64,000 nt of DNA from Anthopleura xanthogrammica (GCA_964019055.1 OZ025223.1:5756625-5820624), one strand, 5' to 3'; positions 48,759 to 62,086 are shown, counted from the stretch's first letter. Notes: generated from the sequence alone by a model not told the origin. Numbers and translations: made by a program.

Positions 48759-51398
48759 ATGAACAAAAAGTGGGGGTTTCAGCAAACAGGTCACGCCGTA
48801 AGCGAAAAAACCTGGTTTTGAGAGCCAAAATGGCCATTTTTCAGTTTTTTGGGCTAAAAAGTTTTTTTTTCCAGCAAAACAGTGTTTTGGACAGCCAAAA
48901 TGTGCTTTTTTCGTCCAAAACTTGCGTTTAGCAGTGAAAACGTCGTGTTTTGAGCAAAAGAAAATTCTCAGCAAATTTCAAATTTTCTCAGCAAAAAACA
49001 GCTTTTTTGACCAAAAAGCCCCTTTACTCAGGCAAAACCGAATTTTTTTTCGCCAAAACGTGGTGTTTTTATCTCAAGAGGTATTATCATGAGCAAAAAG
49101 TGGGGGTTTCAGCAAACAGGTCACGCCGTAAGCGAAAAACCTGGTTTTGAGAGCCAAAATGGCCATTTTTCAGTTTTTTGGGCTAAAAAGTTTTTTTTCC
49201 CAGCAAAACAGTGTTTTGGACACCCAAAATGTGCTTTTCTCGTCCAAAGCTTGCGTTTAGCAGTGAAAACGTCGTGTTTTGAGCAAAAAAAAAAAATTTT
49301 CAGGAAATTTCAAATTTTCTCAGCAAAAAACAGCTTTTTTGACCAAAAAGCACCTTTACTCAGCCAAAACCGAATTTTTTTTCGCCAAAACGTCGTGTTT
49401 TTATCTCAAGAGGTATTATCATGAGCAAAAAGTGGGGGTTTCAGCAAACAGGTCACGCGGTAAGCGAAAAACCTGGTTTTGAGAGCCAAAATGGCCATTT
49501 TTCAGTTGTTTGGGCTAAAAAGTTTTTTTTTCCAGCAAAACAGTGTTTTGGACACCCAAAATGTGCTTTTCTCGTCCAAAACTTGCGTTTAGCAGTGAAA
49601 ACGTCGTGTTTTGAGCAAAAGAAAATTCTCAGCAAATTTCAAATTTTCTCAGCAAAACACAGCTTTTTTGACCAAAAAGCACCTTTACTCAGCCAAAACC
49701 GAATTTTTTTTCGCCAAAACGTCGTGTTTTTATCTCAAGAGGTATTATCATGAGCAAAAAGTGGGGGTTTCAGCAAACAGGTCACGCCGTAAGCGAAAAA
49801 CCTGGTTTTGAGAGCCAAAATGGCCATTTTTCAGTTTTTTGGGCTAAAAAGTTTTTTTTTCCAGCAAAACAGTGTTTTGGACACCCAAAATGTGCTTTTC
49901 TCGTCCAAAACTTGCGTTTAGCAGTGAAAACGTCGTGATTTCAGGAAAAGAAAATTCTCAGGAAATTTCCAATTTTCTCAGCAAAAAACAGGTTTTTTGA
50001 CCAAAAAGCACCTTTACTCAGCCAAAACCGAATTTTTTTTCGCCAAAACGTCGTGTTTTTATCTCAAGAGGTATTATCATGAACAAAAAGTGGGGGTTTC
50101 AGCAAACAGGTCACGCCGTAAGCGAAAAACCTGGTTTTGAGAGCCAAAATGGCCATTTTTCAGTTGTTTGGGCTAAAAAGTTTTTTTTTCCAGCAAAACA
50201 GTGTTTTGGAAACCCAAAATGTGCTTTTCTCGTCCAAAACTTGCGTTTAGCAGTGAAAACGTCGTGTTTTGAGCAAAAGAAAATTCTCAGCAAATTTCAA
50301 ATTTTCTCAGCAAAAAACAGCTTTTTTGACCAAAAAGCACCTTTACTCAGCCAAAACCGAATTTTTTTTCGCCAAAACGTCGTGTTTTTATCTCAAGAGG
50401 TATTATCATGAGCAAAAAGTGGGGGTTTCAGCAAACAGGTCACGCCGTAAGCGAAAACCCTGGTTTTGAGAGCCAAAATTGCCATTTTTCAGTTTTTTGG
50501 GCTAAAAAGTTTTTTTCCCAGCAAAACAGTGTTTTGGACACTCAAAATGTGCTTTTCTCGTCCAAAACTTGCGTTTAGCAGTGAAAACGTCGTGTTTTGA
50601 GCAAAAGAAAATTCTCAGGAAATTTCCAATTTTCTCAGCAAAAAACAGCTTTTTTGACCAAAAAGCACCTTTACTCAGCCAAAACCGAATTTTGTTTTCG
50701 CCAAAACGTCGTGTTTTTATCTCAAGAGGTATTATCATGAGCAAAAAGTGGGGGTTTCAGCAAACAGGTCACGCCGTAAGCGAAAAAACCTGGTTTTGAG
50801 AGCCAAAATGGCCATTTTTCAGTTTTTTGGGCTAAAAAGTTTTTTTTTCCAGCAAAACAGTGTTTTGGACAGCCAAAATGTGCTTTTCTCGTCCAAAACT
50901 TGCGTTTAGCAGTGAAAACGTCGTGTTTTGAGCAAAAGAAAATTCTCAGCAAATTTCAAATTTTCTCAGCAAAAAACAGCTTTTTTGACCAAAAAGCCCC
51001 TTTACTCAGGCAAAACCGAATTTTTTTTCGCCAAAACGTGGTGTTTTTATCTCAAGAGGTATTATCATGAGCAAAAAGTGGGGGTTTCAGCAAACAGGTC
51101 ACGCCGTAAGCGAAAAACCTGGTTTTGAGAGCCAAAATGGCCATTTTTCAGTTTTTTGGGCTAAAAAGTTTTTTTTCCCAGCAAAACAGTGTTTTGGACA
51201 CCCAAAATGTGCTTTTCTCGTCCAAAGCTTGCGTTTAGCAGTGAAAACGTCGTGTTTTGAGCAAAAAAAAAAAATTTTCAGGAAATTTCAAATTTTCTCA
51301 GCAAAAAACAGCTTTTTTGACCAAAAAGCACCTTTACTCAGCCAAAACCGAATTTTTTTTCGCCAAAACGTCGTGTTTTTATCTCAAGAGGTATTATC
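48759..51398 (+). repeat. Six-unit higher-order repeat (1,978 bp), second copy partial
   Basis: The first copy, 48759-50736, contains in order: a unit with one extra A (GAAAAAACCTGG) and, near its end, AAAAAGCCCC with CGTGGTG; a 332-bp unit with an A12 run followed by TTTTCAGG (near 49286-49301); the CAGTTGTTTGG unit; the CGTGATTTCAGG unit; the ATGAACAAAAAG unit; and the GAAAACCCTGG unit. The first two units recur at 50737-51398, offset 1,978 bp, with the same rare changes. After that the series stops and plainer units begin. Confidence 0.8.
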
Positions 51399-54300
51399 AT
51401 GAGCAAAAAGTGGGGGTTTCAGCAAACAGGTCACGCGGTAAGCGAAAAACCTGGTTTTGAGAGCCAAAATGGCCATTTTTCAGTTTTTTGGGCTAAAAAG
51501 TTTTTTTTCCAGCAAAACAGTGTTTTGGACACCCAAAATGTGCTTTTCTCGTCCAAAGCTTGCGTTTAGCAGTGAAAACGTCGTGTTTTGAGCAAAAGAA
51601 AATTCTCAGGAAAATTCAAATTTTGTCAGCAAAAAACAACTTTTTTGACCAAAAAGCACCTTTACTCAGCCAAAACCGAATTTTTCTTCGCCAAAACGTC
51701 GTGTTTTTATCTCAAGAGGTATTATCATGAGCAAAAAGTGGGGGTTTCAGCAAACAGGTCACGCCATAAGCGAAAAACCTGGTTTTGAGAGCCAAAATGG
51801 CCATTTTTCAGTTTTTTGGGCTAAAAAGTTTTTTTTTCCAGCAAAACAGTGTTTTGGACAGCCAAAATGTGCTTTTCTCGTCCAAAACTTGCGTTTAGCA
51901 GTGAAAACGTCGTGTTTTGAGCAAAAGAAAATTCTCAGGAAATTTCCAATTTTCTCAGCAAAAAACAGCTTTTTTGACCAAAAAGCACCTTTACTCAGCC
52001 AAAACCGAATTTTTTTTCGCCAAAACGTCGTGTTTTTATCTCAAGAGGTATTATCATGAGCAAAAAGTGGGGGTTTCAGCAAACAGGTCACGCCGTAAGC
52101 GAAAAACCTGGTTTTGAGAGCCAAAATGGCCATTTTTCAGTTTTTTGGGCTAAAAAGTTTTTTTTTCCAGCAAAACAGTGTTTTGGACAGCCAAAATGTG
52201 CTTTTCTCGTCCAAAGCTTGCGTTTAGCAGTGAAAACGTCGTGTTTTGAGCAAAAGAAAATTCTCAGGAAATTTCCAATTTTCTCAGCAAAAAACAGCTT
52301 TTTTGACCAAAAAGCACCTTTACTCAGCCAAAACCGAATTTTTTTTCGCCAAAACGTCGTGTTTTTATCTCAAGAGGTATTATCATGAGCAAAAAGTGGG
52401 GGTTTCAGCAAACAGGTCACGCAGTAAGCGAAAAACCTGGTTTTGAGAGCCAAAATGGCCATTTTTCAGTTTTTTGGGCTAAAAAGTTTTTTTTTCCAGC
52501 AAAACAGTGTTTTGGACACCCAAAATGTGCTTTTCTCGTCCAAAACTTGCGTTTAGCAGTGAAAACGTCGTGTTTTGAGCAAAAGAAAATTCTCAGCAAA
52601 TTTCAAATTTTCTCAGCAAAAAACAACTTTTTTGACCAAAAAGCACCTTTACTCAGCCAAAACCGAATTTTTTTTCGCCAAAACGTCGTGTTTTTATCTC
52701 AAGAGGTATTATCATGAGCAAAAAGTGGGGGTTTCAGCAAACAGGTCACGCCGTAAGCGAAAAACCTGGTTTTGAGAGCCAAAATGGCCATTTTTCAGTT
52801 TTTTGGGCTAAAAAGTTTTTTTTTCCAGCAAAACAGTGTTTTGGACACCCAAAATGTGCTTTTCTCGTCCAAAACTTGCGTTTAGCAGTGAAAACGTCGT
52901 GTTTTGAGCAAAAGAAAATTCTCAGGAAATTTCCAATTTTCTCAGCAAAAAACAGCTTTTTTGACCAAAAAGCACCTTTACTCAGCCAAAACCGAATTTT
53001 TTTTCGCCAAAACGTCGTGTTTTTATCTCAAGAGGTATTATCATGAGCAAAAAGTGGGGGTTTCAGCAAACAGGTCACGCCGTAAGCGAAAAACCTGGTT
53101 TTGAGAGCCAAAATGGCCATTTTTCAGTTTTTTGGGCTAAAAAGTTTTTTTTTCCAGCAAAACAGTGTTTTGGACAGCCAAAATGTGCTTTTCTCGTCCA
53201 AAGCTTGCGTTTAGCAGTGAAAACGTCGTGTTTTGAGCAAAAGAAAATTCTCAGGAAATTTCAAATTTTCTCAGCAAAAAACAACTTTTTTGACCAAAAA
53301 GCACCTTTACTCAGCCAAAACCGAATTTTTTTTCGCCAAAACGTCGTGTTTTTATCTCAAGAGGTATTATCATGAGCAAAAAGTGGGGGTTTCAGCAAAC
53401 AGGTCACGCCGTAAGCGAAAAACCTGGTTTTGAGAGCCAAAATGGCCATTTTTCAGTTTTTTGGGCTAAAAAGTTTTTTTTTCCAGCAAAACAGTGTTTT
53501 GGACAGCCAAAATGTGCTTTTCTCGTCCAAAGCTTGCGTTTAGCAGTGAAAACGTCGTGTTTTGAGCAAAAGAAAATTCTCAGCAAATTTCAAATTTTCT
53601 CAGCAAAAAACAGCTTTTTTGACCAAAAAGCACCTTTACTCAGCCAAAACCGAATTTTTTTTCGCCAAAACGTCGTGTTTTTATCTCAAGAGGTATTATC
53701 ATGAGCAAAAAGTGGGGGTTTCAGCAAACAGGTCACGCCGTAAGCGAAAAACCTGGTTTTGAGAGCCAAAATGGCCATTTTTCAGTTTTTTGGGCTAAAA
53801 ATTTTTTTTCCCAGTAAAACAGTGTTTTGGACACCCAAAATGTGCTTTTCTCGTCCAAAGCTTGCGTTTAGCAGTGAAAACGTCGTGTTTTGAGCAAAAG
53901 AAAATTCTCAGGAAATTTCAAATTTTCTCAGCAAAAAACAGCTTTTTTGACCAAAAAGCACCTTTACTCAGCCAAAACCGAATTTTTTTTCGCCAAAACG
54001 TCGTGTTTTTATCTCAAGAGGTATTATCATGAGCAAAAAGTGGGGGTTTCAGCAAACAGGTCACGCCGTAAGCGAAAAACCTGGTTTTGAGAGCCAAAAT
54101 GGCCATTTTTCAGTTTTTTGGGCTAAAAAGTTTTTTTTTCCAGCAAAACAGTGTTTTGGACAGCCAAAATGTGCTTTTCTCGTCCAAAGCTTGCGTTTAG
54201 CAGTGAAAACGTCGTGTTTTGAGCAAAAGAAAATTCTCAGCAAATTTCAAATTTTCTCAGCAAAAAACAGCTTTTTTGACCAAAAAGCACCTTTACTCAG

Positions 54301-55344
54301 CCAAAACCGAATTTTTTTTCGCCAAAACGTCGTGTTTTTATCTCAAGAGGTATTATCATGAGCAAAAAGTGGGGGTTTCAGCAAACAGGTCACGCCGTAA
54401 GCGAAAAACCTGGTTTTGAGAGCCAAAATGGCCATTTTTCAGTTTTTTGGGCTAAAAAGTTTTTTTTCCCAGTAAAACAGTGTTTTGGACAGCCAAAATG
54501 TGCTTTTCTCGTCCAAAGCTTGCGTTTAGCAGTGAAAACGTCGTGTTTTGAGCAAAAGAAAATTCTCAGGAAATTTCAAATTTTCTCAGCAAAAAACAGC
54601 TTTTTTGACCAAAAAGCACCTTTACTCAGCCAAAACCGAATTTTTTTTCGCCAAAACGTCGTGTTTTTATCTCAAGAGGTATTATCATGAGCAAAAAGTG
54701 GGGGTTTCAGCAAACAGGTCACGCCGTAAGCGAAAAACCTGGTTTTGAGAGCCAAAATGGCCAATTTTCAGTTTTTTGGGCTAAAAAGTTTTTTTTTCCA
54801 GCAAAACAGTGTTTTGGACAGCCAAAATGTGCTTTTCTCGTCCAAAGCTTGCGTTTAGCAGTGAAAACGTCGTGTTTTGAGCAAAAGAAAATTCTCAGGA
54901 AATTTCAAATTTTCTCAGCAAAAAACAGCTTTTTTGACCAAAAAGCACCTTTACTCAGCCAAAACCGAATTTTTTTTCGCCAAAACGTCGTGTTTTTATC
55001 TCAAGAGGTATTATCATGAGCAAAAAGTGGGGGTTTCAGCAAACAGGTCACGCCGTAAGCGAAAAACCTGGTTTTGAGAGCCAAAATGGCCATTTTTCAG
55101 TTTTTTGGGCTAAAAAGTTTTTTTTTCCAGCAAAACAGTGTTTTGGACAGCCAAAATGTGCTTTTCTCGTCCAAAGCTTGCGTTTAGCAGTGAAAACGTC
55201 GTGTTTTGAGCAAAAGAAAATTCTCAGGAAATTTCCAATTTTCTCAGCAAAAAACAGCTTTTTTGACCAAAAAGCACCTTTACTCAGCCAAAACCGAATT
55301 TTTTTTCGCCAAAACGTCGTGTTTTTATCTCAAGAGGTATTATC

Positions 55345-57320
55345 ATGAGCAAAAAGTGGGGGTTTCAGGAAACAGGTCACGCTGTAAGCGAAAAACCTGG
55401 TTTTGAGAGCCAAAATGGCCATTTTTCAGTTTTTTGGGCTAAAAAGTTTTTTTGTCCAGCAAAACAGTGTTTTGGACAGCCAAAATGTGCTTTTCTCGTC
55501 CAAAGCTTGCGTTTAGCAGTGAAAACGTCGTGTTTTGAGCAAAAGAAAATTCTCAGCAAATTTCAAATTTTCTCAGCAAAAAACAACTTTTTTGACCAAA
55601 AAGCACCTTTACTCAGCCAAAACCGAATTTTTTTTCGCCAAAACGTCGTGTTTTTATCTCAAGAGGTATTATCATGAGCAAAAAGTGGGGGTTTCAGCAA
55701 ACAGGTCACGCCGTAAGCGAAAAACCTGGTTTTGAGAGCCAAAATGGCCATTTTTCAGTTTTTTGGGCTAAAAAGTTTTTTTTTTCCAGCAAAACAGTGT
55801 TTTGGACAGCCAAAATGTGCTTTTCTCGTCCAAAGCTTGCGTTTAGCAGTGAAAACGTCGTGTTTTGAGCAAAAGAAAATTCTCAGCAAATTTCAAATTT
55901 TCTCAGCAAAAAACAACTTTTTTGACCAAAAAGCACCTTTACTCAGCCAAAACCGAATTTTTTTTCGCCAAAACGTCGTGTTTTTATCTCAAGAGGTATT
56001 ATCATGAGCAAAAAGTGGGGGTTTCAGCAAACAGGTCACGCCGTAAGCGAAAAACCTGGTTTTGAGAGCCAAAATGGCCATTTTTCAGTTTTTTGGGCTA
56101 AAAAGTTTTTTTTTCCAGCAAAACAGTGTTTTGGACAGCCAAAATGTGCTTTTCTCGTCCAAAGCTTGCGTTTAGCAGTGAAAACGTCGTGTTTTGAGCA
56201 AAAGAAAATTCTCAGGAAATTTCAAATTTTCTCAGCAAAAAACAACTTTTTTGACCAAAAAGCACCTTTACTCAGCCAAAACCGAATTTTTTTTCGCCAA
56301 AACGTCGTGTTTTTATCTCAAGAGGTATTATCATGAGCAAAAAGTGGGGGTTTCAGGAAACAGGTCACGCTGTAAGCGAAAAACCTGGTTTTGAGAGCCA
56401 AAATGGCCATTTTTCAGTTTTTTGGGCTAAAAAGTTTTTTTTTCCAGCAAAACAGTGTTTTGGACAGCCAAAATGTGCTTTTCTCGTCCAAAGCTTGCGT
56501 TTAGCAGTGAAAACGTCGTGTTTTGAGCAAAAGAAAATTCTCAGGAAATTTCAAATTTTCTCAGCAAAAAACAACTTTTTTGACCAAAAAGCACCTTTAC
56601 TCAGCCAAAACCGAATTTTTTTTCGCCAAAACGTCGTGTTTTTATCTCAAGAGGTATTATCATGAGCAAAAAGTGGGGGTTTCAGCAAACAGGTCACGCC
56701 GTAAGCGAAAAACCTGGTTTTGAGAGCCAAAATGGCCATTTTTCAGTTTTTTGGGCTAAAAAGTTTTTTTTTTCCAGCAAAACAGTGTTTTGGACAGCCA
56801 AAATGTGCTTTTCTCGTCCAAAGCTTGCGTTTAGCAGTGAAAACGTCGTGTTTTGAGCAAAAGAAAATTCTCAGCAAATTTCAAATTTTCTCAGCAAAAA
56901 ACAACTTTTTTGACCAAAAAGCACCTTTACTCAGCCAAAACCGAATTTTTTTTCGCCAAAACGTCGTGTTTTTATCTCAAGAGGTATTATCATGAGCAAA
57001 AAGTGGGGGTTTCAGCAAACAGGTCACGCCGTAAGCGAAAAACCTGGTTTTGAGAGCCAAAATGGCCATTTTTCAGTTTTTTGGGCTAAAAAGTTTTTTT
57101 TTCCAGCAAAACAGTGTTTTGGACAGCCAAAATGTGCTTTTCTCGTCCAAAGCTTGCGTTTAGCAGTGAAAACGTCGTGTTTTGAGCAAAAGAAAATTCT
57201 CAGCAAATTTCAAATTTTCTCAGCAAAAAACAACTTTTTTGACCAAAAAGCACCTTTACTCAGCCAAAACCGAATTTTTTTTCGCCAAAACGTCGTGTTT
57301 TTATCTCAAGAGGTATTATC
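55345..57320 (+). repeat. Two tandem copies of a 988-bp three-unit block (outer array)
   Basis: 55345-56332 and 56333-57320. In both, the first unit has TTTCAGGAAACAGG and GCTGTAAGC, the second has a T-run one base longer than usual, and the third is ordinary. The first copy's lead unit also has a private TTTTTTTGTCC. Two more long-T-run units follow at 57321 and 57651. Confidence 0.75.
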
Positions 57321-57980
57321 ATGAGCAAAAAGTTGGGGTTTCAGCAAACAGGTCACGCCGTAAGCGAAAAACCTGGTTTTGAGAGCCAAAATGGCCATTT
57401 TTCAGTTTTTTGGGCTAAAAAGTTTTTTTTTTCCAGCAAAACAGTGTTTTGGACAGCCAAAATGTGCTTTTCTCGTCCAAAGCTTGCGTTTAGCAGTGAA
57501 AACGTCGTGTTTTGAGCAAAAGAAAATTCTCAGGAAATTTCAAATTTTCTCAGCAAAAAACAACTTTTTTGACCAAAAAGCACCTTTACTCAGCCAAAAC
57601 CGAATTTTTTTTCGCCAAAACGTCGTGTTTTTATCTCAAGAGGTATTATCATGAGCAAAAAGTGGGGGTTTCAGCAAACAGGTCACGCCGTAAGCGAAAA
57701 ACCTGGTTTTGAGAGCCAAAATGGCCATTTTTCAGTTTTTTGGGCTAAAAAGTTTTTTTTTTCCAGCAAAACAGTGTTTTGGACAGCCAAAATGTGCTTT
57801 TCTCGTCCAAAGCTTGCGTTTAGCAGTGAAAACGTCGTGTTTTGAGCAAAAGAAAATTCTCAGGAAATTTCAAATTTTCTCAGCAAAAAACAGCTTTTTT
57901 GACCAAAAAGCACCTTTACTCAGCCAAAACCGAATTTTTTTTCGCCAAAACGTCGTGTTTTTGTCTCAAGAGGTATTATC

Positions 57981-58310
57981 ATGAGCAAAAAGTGGGGGTT
58001 TCAGCAAACAGGTCACGCCGTAAGCGAAAAACCTGGTTTTGAGAGCCAAAATGGCCATTTTTCAGTTTTTTGGGCTAAAAAGTTTTTTTTTCCAGCAAAA
58101 CAGTGTTTTGAACAGCCAAAATGTGCTTTTCTCGTCCAAAGTTTGCGTTTAGCAGTGAAAACGTCGTGTTTTGAGCAAAAGAAAATTCTCAGGAAATTTC
58201 AAATTTTTTTCAGCAAAAAACAACTTTTTTGACCAAAAAGCACCTTTACTCAGCCAAAACCGAATTTTTTTTCGCCAAAACGTCGTGTTTTTATCTCAAG
58301 AGGTATTATC
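57981..58310 (+). repeat. Right-array unit with the left-array state at position 131
   Basis: It reads TTTTGAACAGCC near 58107-58118 where other right-array units have TTTTGGACAGCC or TTTTGGACACCC. It has A242 (AAAACAACTT) but AAAGTTTGCG instead of AAAGCTTGCG, so it matches the left subtype at three of the four diagnostic sites. One extra T in block 11 makes it 330 bp and breaks its open frame. Confidence 0.8.
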
Positions 58311-58967
58311 ATGAGCAAAAAGTGGGGGTTTCAGCAAACAGGTCACGCCGTAAGCGAAAAACCTGGTTTTGAGAGCCAAAATGGCCATTTTTCAGTTTTT
58401 TGGGCTAAAAAGTTTTTTTTTCCAGCAAAACAGTGTTTTGGACAGCCAAAATGTGCTTTTCTCGTCCAAAGCTTGCGTTTAGCAGTGAAAACGTCGTGTT
58501 TTGAGCAAAAGAAAATTCTCAGGAAATTTCAAATTTTCTCAGCAAAAAACAACTTTTTTGACCAAAAAGCACCTTTACTCAGCCAAAACCGATTTTTTTT
58601 TCGCCAAAACGTCGTGTTTTTATCTCAAGAGGTATTATCATGAGCAAAAAGTGGGGGTTTCAGCAAACAGGTCACGCCGTAAGCGAAAAACCTGGTTTTG
58701 AGAGCCAAAATGGCCATTTTTCAGTTTTTTGGGCTAAAAAGTTTTTTTTCCAGCAAAACAGTGTTTTGGACAGCCAAAATGTGCTTTTCTCGTCCAAAGC
58801 TTGCGTTTAGCAGTAAAAACGTCGTGTTTTGAGCAAAAGAAAATTCTCAGGAAATTTCCAATTTTCTCAGCAAAAAACAGCTTTTTTGATCAAAAAGCAC
58901 CTTTACTCAGCCAAAACCGAATTTTTTTTCGCCAAAACGTCGTGTTTTTATCTCAAGAGGTATTATC

Positions 58968-59296
58968 ATGAGCAAAAAGTTGGGGTTTCAGCAAACAGGT
59001 CACGCCGTAAGCGAAAAACCTGGTTTTGAGAGCCAAAATGGCCATTTTTCAGTTTTTTGGGCTAAAAAGTTTTTTTTTCCAGCAAAACAGTGTTTTGAAC
59101 AGCCAAAATGTGCTTTTCTCGTCCAAAGCTTGCGTTTAGCAGTGAAAACGTCGTGTTTTGAGCAAAAGAAAATTCTCAGGAAATTTCAAATTTTCTCAGC
59201 AAAAAACAACTTTTTTGACCAAAAAGCACCTTTACTCAGCCAAAACCGAATTTTTTTTCGCCAAAACGTCGTGTTTTTATCTCAAGAGGTATTATC
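58968..59296 (+). repeat. Right-array unit matching the left-array subtype at four diagnostic sites
   Basis: It carries A131, G135, G161 and A242 together, as in the left array. The difference I noticed from the left type is AAGTTGGGG instead of AAGTGGGGG near the unit start. It and the unit at 57981 are the only units of the right array in which I saw A131. Confidence 0.8.
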
Positions 59297-60939
59297 ATGA
59301 GCAAAAAGTGGGGGTTTCAGCAAACAGGTCACGCCGTAAGCGAAAAACCTGGTTTTGAGAGCCAAAATGGCCATTTTTCAGTTTTTTGGGCTAAAAAGTT
59401 TTTTTTCCCAACAAAACAGTGTTTTGGACAGCCAAAATGTGCTTTTCTCGTCCAAAGCTTGCGTTTAGCAGTGAAAACGTCGTGTTTTGAGCAAAAGAAA
59501 ATTCTCAGGAAATTTCAAATTTTCTCAGCAAAAAACAGCTTTTTTGACCAAAAAGCACCTTTACTGAGCCAAAACCGAATTTTTTTTCGCCAAAACGTCG
59601 TGTTTTTATCTCAAGAGGTATTATCATGAGCAAAAAGTGGGGGTTTCAGCAAACAGGTCACGCCGTAAGCGAAAAACCTGGTTTTGAGAGCCAAAATGGC
59701 CATTTTTCAGTTTTTTGGGCTAAAAAGTTTTTTTTTCCAGCAAAACAGTGTTTTGGACAGCCAAAATGTGCTTTTCTCGTCCAAAGCTTGCGTTTAGCAG
59801 TGAAAACGTCGTGTTTTGAGCAAAAGAAAATTCTCAGCAAATTTCAAATTTTCTCAGCAAAAAACAACTTTTTTGACCAAAAAGCACCTTTACTGAGCCA
59901 AAACCGAATTTTTTTTCGCCAAAACGTCGTGTTTTTATCTCAAGAGGTATTATCATGAGCAAAAAGTGGGGGTTTCAGCAAACAGGTCACGCCGTAAGCG
60001 AAAAACCTGGTTTTGAGAGCCAAAATGGCCATTTTTCAGTTTTTTGGGCTAAAAAGTTTTTTTTCCAGCAAAACAGTGTTTTGGACAGCCAAAATGGGCT
60101 TTTCTCGTCCAAAGCTTGCGTTTAGCAGTGAAAACGTCGTGTTTTGAGCAAAAGAAAATTCTCAGGAAATTTCAAATTTTCTCAGCAAAAAACAACTTTT
60201 TTGACCAAAAAGCACCTTTACTCAGCCAAAACCGAATTTTTTTTCGCCAAAACGTCGTGTTTTTATCTCAAGAGGTATTATCATGAGCAAAAAGTGGGGG
60301 TTTCAGCAAACAGGTCACGCCGTAAGCGAAAAACCTGGTTTTGAGAGCCAAAATGGCCATTTTTCAGTTTTTTGGGCTAAAAAGTTTTTTTTCCAGCAAA
60401 ACAGTGTTTTGGACAGCCAAAATGTGCTTTTCTCGTCCAAAGCTTGCGTTTAGCAGTGAAAACGTCGTGTTTTGAGCAAAAGAAAATTCTCAGGAAATTT
60501 CAAATTTTCTCAGCAAAAAACAGCTTTTTTGACCAAAAAGCACCTTTACTGAGCCAAAACCCAATTTTTTTTCGCCAAAACGTCGTGTTTTTATCTCAAG
60601 AGGTATTATCATGAGCAAAAAGTGGGGGTTTCAGCAAACAGGTCACGCCGTAAGCGAAAAACCTGGTTTTGAGAGCCAAAATGGCCATTTTTCAGTTTTT
60701 TGGGCTAAAAAGTTTTTTTTTCCAGCAAAACAGTGTTTTGGACACCCAAAATGTGCTTTTCTCGTCCAAAGCTTGCGTTTAGCAGTGAAAACGTCGTGTT
60801 TTGAGCAAAAGAAAATTCTCAGGAAATTTCAAATTTTCTCAGCAAAAAACAACTTTTTTGACCAAAAAGCACCTTTACTCAGCCAAAACCGAATTTTTTT
60901 TCGCCAAAACGTCGTGTTTTTATCTCAAGAGGTATTATC

Positions 60940-61599
60940 ATGAGCAAAAAGTGGGGGTTTCAGCAAACAGGTCACGCCGTAAGCGAAAAACCTGGTTTTG
61001 AGAGCCAAAATGGCCATTTTTCAGTTTTTTGGGCTAAAAAATTGTTTTTTTCCAGCAAAACAGTGTTTTGGACAGCCAAAATGTGCTTTTCTCGTCCAAA
61101 GCTTGCGTTTAGCAGTGAAAACGTCGTGTTTTGAGCAAAAGAAAATTCTCAGGAAATTTCAAATTTTCTCAGCAAAAAACAACTTTTTTGACCAAAAAGC
61201 ACCTTTACTCAGCCAAAACCGAATTTTTTTTCGCCAAAACGTCGTGTTTTTATCTCAAGAGGTATTATCATGAGCAAAAAGTGGGGGTTTCAGCAAACAG
61301 GTCACGCCGTAAGCGAAAAACCTGGTTTTGAGAGCCAAAATGGCCATTTTTCAGTTTTTTGGGCTAAAAAATTGTTTTTTTCCAGCAAAACAGTGTTTTG
61401 GACAGCCAAAATGTGCTTTTCTCGTCCAAAGCTTGCGTTTAGCAGTGAAAACGTCGTGTTTTGAGCAAAAGAAAATTCTCAGGAAATTTCAAATTTTCTC
61501 AGCAAAAAACAACTTTTTTGACCAAAAAGCACCTTTACTCAGCCAAAACCGAATTTTTTTTCGCCAAAACGTCGTGTTTTTATCTCAAGAGGTATTATC
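60940..61599 (+). repeat. Adjacent pair of identical 330-bp variant units
   Basis: Units 60940-61269 and 61270-61599 share a private AAAAAATTGTTTTTTT in place of AAAAAGTTTTTTTTT and otherwise read the same. They are best explained by a single-unit tandem duplication after the change arose. Confidence 0.8.
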
Positions 61600-61995
61600 A
61601 TGAGCAAAAAGTGGGGGTTTCAGCAAACAGGTCACGCCGTAAGCGAAAAACCTGGTTTTGAGAGCCAAAATGGCCATTTTTCAGTTTTTTGGGCTAAAAA
61701 ATTTTTTTTTCCAGCAAAACAGTGTTTTGGACAGCCAAAATGTGCTTTTCTCGTCCAAAGCTTGCGTTTAGCAGTGAAAACGTCGTGTTTTGAGCAAAAG
61801 AAAATTCTCAGGAAATTTCAAATTTTCTCAGCAAAAAACAACTTTTTTGACCAAAAAGCACCTTTACTCAGCCAAAACCGAATTTTTTTTCGCCAAAACG
61901 TCGTGTTTTTATCTCAAGAGGTATTATCATGAGCAAAAAGTGGGGGTTTCAGCAAACAGGTCACGCCGTAAGCGAAAAACCTGGTTTTGAGAGCC

Positions 61996-62009
61996 AAAAT
62001 GGCCATTTT
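61996..62009. repeat. Perfect 14-bp palindrome in block 4
   Basis: AAAATGGCCATTTT is its own reverse complement. It is present in nearly every unit of both arrays and contains a TGGCCA (MscI) site. It is disrupted in the AAAATTGCC variants at 41.8-50.5 kb and in the unit at 54687 (GGCCAATTTT). Confidence 0.9.
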
Positions 62010-62043
62010 TCAGTTTTTTGGGCTAAAAAGTTTTTTTTTCCAG

Positions 62044-62058
62044 CAAAACAGTGTTTTG
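62044..62058. repeat. 15-bp palindrome with one central base, block 6
   Basis: CAAAACAGTGTTTTG has 7-bp arms around a single G. It recurs in nearly all units, with CAAAACACTGTTTTG on the plus strand of the left array. The GGAAAAGAGTG variants at 43.9-48.2 kb break it. Confidence 0.85.
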
Positions 62059-62086
62059 GACAGCCAAAATGTGCTTTTCTCGTCCA

